The notes below the pieces were generated by a model. It was not told the DNA's origin, made no database searches, and was given only the letters and a program-made list of their open reading frames with translations. Source: Pseudanabaena sp. PCC 7367 (GTDB lineage Bacteria; Cyanobacteriota; Cyanobacteriia; Pseudanabaenales; Pseudanabaenaceae). From it: a stretch of DNA of 64,000 nt. A program made the position numbers and the translations under genes. The stretch is from positions 62,001-126,000 of the forward strand of contig NC_019690.1 in the NCBI RefSeq assembly GCF_000317065.1. The letters are read 5' to 3'. Positions 38,200 to 49,100 of this stretch are shown here, piece after piece (position 1 is the first letter of the stretch; every line of letters starts with the position of its first letter).

Positions 38200-38814
38200 A
38201 TGCTGATCGGTTACATGCGGGTTTCAAAAGCGGATGGTTCGCAACTGCTCGATCTGCAAAGAGATGCTTTGCTAGAAGCTGGTATTGATTCCGATCGCAT
38301 TTATGATGATAGCGCAAGTGGTAGAAATGATGATCGACCAGGTTTAACTTCTTGCCTGAAGGCTTTACGGGAAGGCGATACGCTTGTTGTTTGGAAGTTG
38401 GATCGACTGGGGCGCAATTTGAAACACCTGGTTAAACTGGTTGAGGATTTTGCAAAAGAAGGAATTGGTTTAAGGGTGCTGAATGGTTCTGGTGCATCGA
38501 TCGATACGACGCGGCCGGAAGGAAAGTTGGCATTTACTATATTTGCTGCTCTGGCTGAGTTTGAGAGGGATTTGATCATAGAGCGAACTAATGCAGGTTT
38601 GAAAGCAGCGAGAGCCAGGGGGAGGAAAGGTGGTAGACCGCGCAAGATGACTGCTTCGAAGATAAGAATGGCGATGGCAGCAATGGCTGATAAGAATACT
38701 AGGCCGAAGGATATTGCTGATGAGTTGGGAATCACCACCACGACCCTCTACGAATATGTGAATGGGGATGGATCTCCCAAATCCAGTGCTGTTATAATTT
38801 TGGACGAGAAATAG
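38200..38814 (+). CDS. Serine recombinase of the resolvase/invertase family
   Basis: A 204-residue protein starting MLIGYMRVSKADGSQLLDLQ, with the catalytic Ser in MRVSK, then VVWKLDRLGRNLKHLVKLV, GKLAFTIFAALAEFERDLI and a GRKGGRPRKMT hinge before a C-terminal helix-turn-helix (RPKDIADELGITTTTLYEYV). This is a Pin/Tn3-resolvase-type enzyme. It is not very close to the TnpR at 15165. No transposase or inverted invertible segment is seen beside it, so it may be a plasmid multimer resolvase or a remnant of a Tn3-like element. Confidence 0.88.
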   Translation: MLIGYMRVSKADGSQLLDLQRDALLEAGIDSDRIYDDSASGRNDDRPGLTSCLKALREGDTLVVWKLDRLGRNLKHLVKLVEDFAKEGIGLRVLNGSGASIDTTRPEGKLAFTIFAALAEFERDLIIERTNAGLKAARARGRKGGRPRKMTASKIRMAMAAMADKNTRPKDIADELGITTTTLYEYVNGDGSPKSSAVIILDEK

Positions 38815-38882
38815 AATCTAAAACTTTAGTCTTAAATAGTTTAACTTTCGGGAACAGTCTACTAATAATTGATGCGGAAAAG

Positions 38883-40139
38883 TCAGAATTTCCACATAAC
38901 TTCACCATCTCTGCTGATGAATCCAGAAAAATTATCATATTGGTTATCAGAGTAATACCCTTCCATATCTACTCTTGCTAGTCCCCCTTTAAACCCTTCC
39001 ACATAGCTAAATTTTGGCTCGATTACCCAGTTACCTTCTTTATCAATAAAACCAATTGAACTATTGATACCCCCTGCAGAATTATTAACTGCTATAGAGG
39101 CTAGCCCTTCTGAAAAAGAGTCTATGGATTCAATATCAAAATTATCATAGCTGGGTTCTATTACGACATCTCCAGATTTATCTATATAAACCCACTTATG
39201 CTCGAACTTATTACCAACTGCAACTGCTGCAAGTCCATCAGAGAAACTTTTAGCCCAGACAAATTGAGGCGAAATAACCATTTCTCCATCTTTATTGATA
39301 AAACCAAAAACACTACGATTGGCGTAATCATATCCCTCTCTTTTGATTCGAACAGGTGCTAAACCTTCAGAAAAATTGCCAACATCAATATACTGGGGCT
39401 CAACTACAAAATTGCCTGATTTATCAATAAATCCCCACCTATAGTGTCTTCCTCTAGCTACCTGTACCGCAGCTATGCCTTCTGAGAAATCATTAGCAAA
39501 ACCAAATTGAATATCAATAGCAACGTTTCCCTGAGTATCAATAAAACCAACTAAATCTTCTGGAGGATCATTGATATATACTATGGCAAGGCCTTCAGAG
39601 AAAGGATACATGCCATAGTAAGTTGAATCAATTACTAATTGCCCGGTTCTATCAATAAAACCAATTTCCTCAAATGTGTTGCCTCCCGGTAGCCTAACTT
39701 TTTGTGATATGAGTGCCAGCCCATTAGAGAAGTCCAGGAAAAAATCACTTTCAAATTCATCTGGGTAATCAAATTCTGTTTCGATTTCTAATTGTCCAGT
39801 TTTATTAAGATAACCAATTTTTCCGCTATTTAATTTTACTGCTGCAAGACCTTCAGAAAATGGGCGGTCGCATAAGTACCTATCATCACAGACAATTACA
39901 AGTTCTCCCAAATTATTAATAAAACCATTACCATTTCCTCCTCTAACTAGAAATAATTCGTTTTTCTCCTCATTCTGCATGACTCTACTTCCATCTATTT
40001 CGTAGTCGCTTTTTTGGCTTTTCTTGGTAATTATTTTAGGCTGCTTTTGCGACTTAGCAAGGACCATAAAAACACCATAGCCTATAGGAAATATAGCAAA
40101 AACGCATACCAGTAATAATAACTTTGTGAGTCTTTTCAT
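38883..40139 (-). CDS. WG-repeat protein with N-terminal membrane anchor (possible immunity protein)
   Basis: A 418-residue protein. Residues about 5-28 are a hydrophobic segment (LLLLVCVFAIFPIGYGVFMV), a signal anchor. The rest is a series of WG (KWG) beta repeats, each like FSEGLA-V then GFID-K-G then VI-P-(F/Y), about eight or nine copies, evenly spaced. By topology rules the repeats would face outside the cytoplasm. The start lies 30 bp after the stop of the giant RHS protein on the same strand, the place where polymorphic toxin immunity genes usually sit. An immunity role is inference; WG repeats are binding modules found in many contexts. Confidence 0.8.
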   Translation of the reverse strand: MKRLTKLLLLVCVFAIFPIGYGVFMVLAKSQKQPKIITKKSQKSDYEIDGSRVMQNEEKNELFLVRGGNGNGFINNLGELVIVCDDRYLCDRPFSEGLAAVKLNSGKIGYLNKTGQLEIETEFDYPDEFESDFFLDFSNGLALISQKVRLPGGNTFEEIGFIDRTGQLVIDSTYYGMYPFSEGLAIVYINDPPEDLVGFIDTQGNVAIDIQFGFANDFSEGIAAVQVARGRHYRWGFIDKSGNFVVEPQYIDVGNFSEGLAPVRIKREGYDYANRSVFGFINKDGEMVISPQFVWAKSFSDGLAAVAVGNKFEHKWVYIDKSGDVVIEPSYDNFDIESIDSFSEGLASIAVNNSAGGINSSIGFIDKEGNWVIEPKFSYVEGFKGGLARVDMEGYYSDNQYDNFSGFISRDGEVMWKF

Positions 40140-40168
40140 CCTTTCTTAAGTGCAGATATAACAATGCC

Positions 40169-43100
40169 TCACGAACTATATGCGCCTGACGGCAGATTCA
40201 GGAATGATTGGGTCAAATCGTTAAAGTTAATACCTCTGATCTCAGGGAACAAAACGCCTCCAACTGCGGGCAAATTTATAGGGCCAGGTAAAGTTAACTT
40301 TGCTGTGGTTTTAACGGTAAATCCTTTGGGCCTTAAAGGGCTTGTCTTTCTATCATAGAAAAATGATGCTTTGAGATTCATCACGATATGAGGATAGCAG
40401 TCGTCATCATCTGCAAAAAAGCTCATTTTTTCTGCTATTTTTTCACCATATGTTGTATATACACCTCTATTAACTTTTCTGTTTTGCCAAAAGAAATTAT
40501 TTGGTCTATTATAGTCAAAATTGCCATTACCACCTACGAGAAAGGGAAGGATATGGCCACGATCATCTGCAATTCCATTTGTTCTGGTTCGGTTCCCTAA
40601 AATTTGTTCTGGCTTAGGTTTTAGAGAACGCTCATTTACTGCTTTCTTTATTGGTTGGAAATCGACAGCAAAATTATCTTCTACTATATATAAAGGTCCA
40701 TCAAAGCGATTCCTTTTCCTAGCTATCTCTGATTGACTATCTGAGTCGGTCGTTTTTCTCCATTTGTTAACATATTTAATTTCTCTGGAGTAAATTCTTC
40801 CTGGAAGAACTTCACCTACTCTTTTCTCAGTACCATTTGGGTCGTTAAAGTGAAGAGGATCATTCGCTACATAAGCATATAGATTGGTATCCCCTCCACC
40901 AAATCCTAATGGATCTTCATTCAAGAATCTACCTGTTGTACTATCATAATATCGGTTTCGGTATTGATATAATCCTGTTTCTTTGTCATACTCTCGACCA
41001 GTGAATAGATGTCTTGAGTTCAAGTTAGAATTTGACTCATTTAAAATATTCCCAAATGAGTCATAGCTAAGATGATTCAACACTAAACCATTGTTATCTA
41101 CTACATCACGTACGGTACCTATGTGATCTCTCAAGACCCATGAAACTTCATTGCTGTCATTTTCTTGTGCCAATATCTCATCACTATCTAAACCATATAG
41201 GTATCGATTGCTAGGCTGTACAGAAGATATATTGCTATCAAATTCAAGTAATATATTGTTCCGATCGTGAACGAAGTGGATAACTTCAGATTCAGCACTG
41301 CCAGCGCCATCTAGATCAGCTTCTTTTTTGATTCTTTGGTTTTGATGGTCGTATGTATAATCAAATTTTGCAATTAAATCGCCTGTAGCCGTCTTATCCT
41401 GAATACCAACTAAACGATTGCGATGATCCCATTGATATTCTCGAGTATTATTAGTTGCGATATCAGTTCGCAAGATTAAATTGCCTTCTAAATCGTACTC
41501 ATAGTTGTACTCGCCATCTGAAAGTAACTGATTATTAACACCAGTTTGGTAACCACTATTGGTGCGATTACCATTTGCGTCGTAACTATAGGCTTCATCA
41601 ATACTCACCGTATTTGTGTTATCAGCGGTCAATAACCTGTTGTTATCATCGTATGTGTAGCCTGTAACACCATCGATACTATTGATTTGATTAATTCGAG
41701 AACCGGGATCGTATGAGAAATCATAGAATGCGACTTCAGAGCCAGATTGATTATGGCTGATGCGATCAAGCTGTCTTACTTGGTCGAAGCTATAGTTTGT
41801 GTTGATTACTGGTTGGTTAGCAGTTAGATCAGAGTAGCGTTCTAGTGAAGATATTTTGCCTTCAGAATCATATATATAGTCAACTCTTTTGTCACTAATG
41901 CCTTCACCACTTTGGATAATTTGTTCAAGCCGATTTTCCGCACCATAGGAATAGCTGATTTTCCCGGCTGTTTGGCCGTTTATTTGTTCAGTTAGCGAAA
42001 CTGGGTTTCCAAAATCATCATATTCATAACTCAAGAGCACATCGGGTGCGCCCGACACTCCAATTCTGCTTATAGTGATAATGCGACCTTTTTCATCATA
42101 TGTATAGCTGTATATTGCGTTCCCATCATCAGCACTAGTAATTCTATTGGCGATGTCATAGGTAAAATTGATTGAGCTGACCGGTTCTTCTGAAGAATTA
42201 AGCCATTCCTCTGAGATAGTTCGATTTAACCCGTCATAAGTAAAGCTTGTAATGCGTCCATTTCGGTCTATGTAATTTGTTAAATTACCAACATCATCAT
42301 AAGTAAAGGTTCGTACACCACCCAATGCATTCTCTTCTGAAACTTTCCTGTTTAAATTATCATATGTAAATTCGGTTGTATTATTGACTGGGTCAGTTAT
42401 CGACAAGATATTACCAGCTTTATCATATTCTGTGATTGTTCTTCCGTTGAGAGCATCAATTACTTCTACTTCCCTGTAACGATTATCGTAGATGTATTGT
42501 GTTGAGTTTCCTAGAGGATCAACTTCTAAAACAATATTACCCACTAGATCATATTCTGTTTGAGTTATGCCGCCAGTTGAATCAGTGGTTAACGTCCTAC
42601 GACCAAGATCGTCATAGTCACGTTTAATCTTGTTACCGTTACTTTCAGTCTCAATCAATTGCCCTGCTGCATCATATACAAATGACGTAGTTGTAATTGA
42701 ATCCGTTCTAAACGCCATTCTGCCCTGGTTATCATAAAGGTATGCAACCTCATTCCCATTGGCGTCAGTTCTGCTACTCACATTATCATCAGAGTCATAT
42801 TCAATGATTTCAAATTCTCCATTTGGATAGTTAGTCCGAATTAATCGATTTCGATTATCATATCGGTATTCAGTAATATTTCCCAACGGGTCAATCTCTT
42901 CCGTTCTATTACCAAATGAGTCGTATTCGATAATTGTTATAGGAGAAGCTTGCACACCATCGCCATCTGGATCAGGTTCAGTTATACTAATTAACCGATC
43001 CATTTCATCATATCCATTAACTGTTGTTCTTCCTAATGGATCTGTCATGGTTATCTCATTACCATGTTCATCGTAGGTATAAGTGGTAATTGGAGAGTTA

Positions 43101-46100
43101 AGTGGACCTTCTCCATCTGGATCTGATTCTGTGATTTTGATCAGACGATTTAAATCATCATAATCATACCTAGTGATATTTCCATTTTCGTCTTTTACCT
43201 CAGTCTGATTGCCGGCTGCATCATACTTAAATTCCTGGGATGCCTCATCTGAAGTACCTTTGGCGTAGGTTATTCTAGTTAAATTTCCAAAGCTATCATA
43301 ATCATTATCTGTCACCCTCCCAAGTTGATCCGTCATAGTATCAATTTGACCTGCTGGAGTATACGTGTAGGTAGTGATCACATCATCGCTACCTCCTACA
43401 GCGCCAGCTACACGTGTCTCTGAAAGCAAATTTCCATTATTAGGATCTATTTCCAGTAACGTTTGTCTACCTAACTCATCGGTAGTACTAGTGATTTGAT
43501 TAAATTCGGGGTCATATGTAATGGTTTGTTGGCCTGCAATAACATTTGGATCGCCAAATAAAGGATTAATACCATTAGTGAGGATAACAGAAACATTATT
43601 ATTATCTAAGCCATCTATATCTGGATCATCGTCAAGATTAAGAGCAGCAATATCCAGTATATTGTCACCATTTAAATTGCCCAATAGCACTTTAGATTCA
43701 CCATAAAAATCAGAGGGTAAATCAATTGCGGCATCAAAAGTGCCATTACCTTGCCCCAATAAAACTGCTACAGTGCTTTCAAAGCTTCTAGCTGCAACAA
43801 TATCTGAAATGCCATCTTGATCGATATCCCCAACTTGTAATTGGGATAATTGAGAACCAAAATTAAAGGAAGAGATATTTACAAAGCCACCTTCACCATC
43901 ACCTAGAAGAATAGCGATCGAGTTGCTACCTGATGGAGTCGCCAGGTCTAGGTTATTGTCTCCATTGAAGTCACCTACTTCAATATTCGCACCATCATCT
44001 AAATCGATGCCGCCGGTAGGTATAGATATAGGACTGTTAAAGCTACCATTACTATCATTAATTGAAACAAAGATACTTGTTCCACCAAAAGAGTTAGCAA
44101 TGCTAACGAGGTCAGAGAAGCCATCATTATTTAAATCTGCTAGCGCTGATTTGCTTACATCGCCATTAGTGCCCACGCCAGTGGGAGCAGAAAAGCTACC
44201 ATCTCCTTGATTTAGAGCAAAAGCAACATTAGTAATGAGAGTATCTGTGACTGCTGCTACTTCCGCAACAATATCAAGATCGCCATCTAAATCTAAATCA
44301 GTAACATTAACTGGGGAAGTGCCGATAGCAGTACCATTATTGAACAACACACTGCTTGACGGATTGCTGGAAAAGTTGCCATTACCGTCCCCGAAATACA
44401 GATCCAGTTCTGAAGTATCACCTACGATTAAATCAAGGTGGTTGTCACCATTGAGATCACCTATGGGTAATTCATTATTAAAGAAGACATTGCTGCTTAC
44501 AGGAATATCAACCCTATTTGTAAAGCCTCCGCTAACATCACCAAATATCAGATTTATGAACTGGTCATTAAATGTGCTAGTAGTGACTAGATCAGAAATA
44601 CCATCCTCGTTAAGATCTCCTAAACCAATCGCATTTGGGAAGTCTCCCACACCGTAACTATTAGCATTACCAAATGAAACCCTTGGCCCTGGGGTATCAA
44701 CAATGCCAGTAATATTGCCATTACTATCATATTGATATGCGGTAATGTTACCTCTGGCATCAACTCGCTCAGAGACAAGGTTAGTAGCTTCATCTCTCTG
44801 TTCAGATGGCATAAAACCTTGCTGATCGCTTGCAGACACAATTTGCCCTCTCCTATCAAGGGTAATTAAACTCTGCTGACCATTCGCATCAGTGTAAACT
44901 GCCTTAATTTCATCTGTAGGCTTCGCTGTTGGGGCATTTAAAGCGTCTGTTGTTTGAGTTGGATTCGCTAGAACACTTGATTGAAAAGGTTCTACTTCTA
45001 TTCTTTCGTTATCTTTAGTGATTGCATAATCAGCTCTGCCAGCGAAGTCATAGTAAGTCTTCTCAATATTATTCCGTTTATCGGTTTCTGAAGTTATATG
45101 ATGTCTATCATCATAGCTAAAAGTACGTGTTGTATTGTCAGGATCAGTAATTGTAGCTAAGTTACCATCGGCATCATAGCCAAGAGTTGTAATTCGATTA
45201 GACGAATCGATGATGGAAGACACCTTGTTATTCGCGTTGTAGGTAAAAGTGGTTTCCAGACCAACTGGGTCGATCATTTTCTCTAAGAAACCCAACCCGT
45301 TATACACATAAGTAGTTGCATTACCATTACGATCCACCATACTGGCAAGCATATTGTCGAAGTTGAATGTATAAACGGTTTGGTCTTTCATCGTACGCTG
45401 GAAGGTGCCATCGGTTAGTTGCACGAGCGTTGAGAAGTCGCCTGCAGGAGAGATATATGGATCACCTGGAGTTGTAGGTGCTTCAAACAATAGCTCACCA
45501 CTTGCACCATCTATCAGCAGCACAGAGCCATCGTCATTAATAACCAACTCTTGCAAACCTGCCATTCCCCACCCACTACCAAATGGGCTGTTAATAGAGT
45601 TGATGCTAATTAAATTGCCTGTTTGGGTTAATGTAGTGCCGCTATAGTTATTGGCAATAGGATCAAACCATATAAGTCCAGTATCCATTTCAAATTCATA
45701 TCGACCAGATGAAAGGGTACTTAAGTCTGCTTGCAAACCAGCGGTTAAACTACCAGACTGAAAGTCCCAAAAATGTTGACCTGCGCTCAATCCAAAATCT
45801 CCAGCAGCAGAGCCTGGCACCTGATATTCAAAATCATCCTGCTTAATAGTTAAATCCGCTACTAAGCGTTGAAATTGGCTACTACCACGAGTAGCATCTT
45901 CAAAGGTGAAATTGACAATTGGCCTTGGGTCAGCACGTCCTGAATCGTAAACCAAGGAAACCCCTCTCGTTTCTCCAAGGGATTGGTAGGTTACAAGCTC
46001 ATGCCTTTCTATTACAGCTCCAGAATACAGACGCACTTCGGATGTGTAAGGTTGACTTTCCTTGGAACAATCATCACCTCCTCCACAATCGGCTTCATCA

Positions 46101-49100
46101 TCCTGCGCGTATGCAAATAAAGGAGGATCTCCAGCTCCTCCAAGGGTAGGAGCCCAAAAATGCCAGCTACTATTGCGAATGCCCCCCTCGGTAGTGGTGA
46201 TAACGCTACCACCAGAGCCTTCATCACCAGGTGCAACAACCCCAACCCCCACATTGTCAAATTCGCCAGTGATTGGGTTGATCGACCATAGAGTCATCTC
46301 CAACCCCTCATCATAGCCAGCCCGATTAGGTAGGGTAAGAGGTGCAGGAGTAGTAAATTCCATTTCACCTGGCTGGATCGTTACCACCACGTCTGGGATT
46401 AAATTTTCAGGCAGTGCCGCAGGTGTTAATTCGCGTGGTACCTCAGTGATACTAAGATCGCCATCAAAAGGATTCCCCTCTTGATCTACAATTGAATCTG
46501 CAGCGACAAATACTGATGCTCCAGGTATATTGCTTGTAGTTACATCGGTACCAGAACCAGGAATAATAGGAACTGCATTGGCGGTATCCAGCACTGGTAG
46601 ATAGAGCGGCCGATCGATTATATTATTAAAACCAATGTAGGGATCATGTTCTAAAACAAGCTCTAGTTTCTCTGCAATGAAGGGATATTCATCACCACTG
46701 CCATCATCAAAATCCTGCCCCAATACCCGTAATGTATCACTGGGTAATGGTCCACTCACTTCGATCGTAAATTCACCATTGCTGTCAGTAATTGTTTGAA
46801 TACCACCAAGCTCAATTGGTAAACCGGCTAAAGCATCTTCATCGGTATTGAGAATCGTGCCAGAAATACGAGTAGTAGTGATCGGGTCTGCAACTACATT
46901 GAGTGTATAAACTTGAGTGAATTCCTGTCCATTCTGGTCAACACCCACCGCTGTGAATTGATAAGTCCCAATCTGATCTGGAGTGGGATTAAAGATAAGC
47001 GTGCCATCCCCTTCCAACTCACCGGTAGGCAAGCCATCCGCATCCCGCAAGCTGAAGCTAACCGCAGTAGTGAGAATATCGCTCAGCTCCACCTCTACGC
47101 TAGCCCCCGGCAACACCGTCAAGGTATCACCCTGAATCGCATCATTCGCCGCGATCGTCACCGTACTGGCATCAATACTGCCTAACTCTACCCCAGCAGG
47201 CAGAGTACCAAAGCCGAGAATGACCGTTTCATCGGGCTCAGGAATATCATCTGGGTTAATTGTGACCGTGACATTCTGAGTTAGATCTACGCCAGTGGCC
47301 CCAGCCGTGAAAGTGATTGAACTATCCGAGATCGTAAAGTCATCAGTTGCACCAGCGATCGCCGTGCCATCAACCGTAATCGGCACTGTAACATCAGCCG
47401 TTGGTGTATCACTGAGCGTAATTGGAATCACTACATCCGTAGCCGTTGCCTCTTCTGTTGCACTAAAGGAAGCAGCATCAAACGAGATTAATGGCGTATT
47501 ATCCAGACGCGTGAAAGACTCAGTGATTGTAGTTTCATTCCCCGCCACATCGATCGCTTTAATATCAAACTGATTAGCCCCCAATGCTAAAGCGACATTA
47601 GGGATTGAGAAGAGGCCACTGAAATCAGCGACTGCTGTTTGCCCCGTCTGGACAATCTCAATCTGACTATTCGGCTCACTCTGACCAGTGAGCGTCACCA
47701 AGTCTAAAGTGGTCTGCTCATCCCCGACTGGCTCCGTATCAAATGCTGGGTCTAAATCGATCGTCGGTACTGCTGGGGCAGTCGTATCAAGAGTAAAGTT
47801 AATATCAAAGCTATCCGAGACATTACCAAACTCATCAGTGGCCTGGAGATGCAACACATACACACCATCCGCTAAAGGCCCACCATTGATCTGCTCCAGC
47901 ACCGCAGAAGAAAGGTTAAAACTGCCATCAGCCTGCAACTCAGTAAGAATATCAACATAGTTAGCCACTGGCGTATCATTCAAGCCAGCTACGAACCCAG
48001 TTATATTATTGGCATCAGTGACTGTGCCAGTAATCGCTGGATCAGAAGTAATCCCATCACCATTCGTACCACCGATCGCCGTATCGTTTGCTAGTTGCCC
48101 CGTAATTACTGGCGCATCAGGATCGATGACAAGTCTAGTAATAGTGCGATTGAACGTAGTTTCATTGCCAGCAATATCGATGGCTCTAATGTCAAAAGAA
48201 TTACTACCCAGATTCAATGCCACATTGGTAAATGTAAATTCACCAATGCCATTAGCAGTAGCTGTTTGCCCAGTTTGAATTAGCTCTACACTACTGCCTG
48301 CTTCAGTTTGACCTTCTAAGGTAACCAGGTCGAAGGTAGTCTCTTGATCACCAACTGGCGCACTATCGGTAGCAGCCGAAAGATCCACAGTAACTGTGGG
48401 TAACGTGGTGTCGAGCGTAAAGTTAATCGCAAAGCTGTTAGAAACATTGCCAAACTCATCTGTAGCTTCCAGATTCAGTACATAAGTACCATCAGCTAAA
48501 GCTCCACCATTGATTTGTGCCAATCTAGCTGTTGATAAGGTAAAACTACCATCACTTTGTAGTTCGCTAAGGATATCAACATAGTTAGCAACTGGTGTAC
48601 CGTTAAATCCAGCCCTGAAACTAGTTACATCACTGTCATCGGTAATGGTGCCAGTGATCGCAGGATCTGAAGTGATGCCATCACTGTTTGTGCCACTAAT
48701 GGCTGTATCATTCACCAAATCACCGGTAATCACAGGAGCATCAACATCTGGCGCGATCGCAGTTACATTCGCACCAGCATTAAACCTAATATTTCCCTTC
48801 GCCGCAATACCACCAATCAATTCGAAGTTAGTATTGAAACTGATATCAAAGCCACTAAGGAATTCACCTCTGATATCAGCACTCCCATTAAAATTAATTA
48901 CACCCTGAGCAATTACCTTAATAAAGTCTGTTTCATTCGTCGTTGTTGTTGCACCATCGAAATGAATCCCATTTGGGCTGCCAGTTGCGATCAAACTTTG
49001 ACCACCAAACCTGGCACCAGTATCCATGAAAACTATTCCAGAAGGCAGGAATGCACTATCAGTAGCCTGCACACTTGCCAAATCAATCGAGCCATTATTA

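Noticed and set aside
38200-38814. Invertase controlling a DNA inversion switch
   Set aside because: No pair of inverted repeats bordering an invertible promoter or gene segment was found nearby.
46000-46320. Overlapping open frames of 76-90 residues on both strands of the RHS gene
   Set aside because: They are shadows of the biased composition in the giant coding frame, without start signals or family resemblance.
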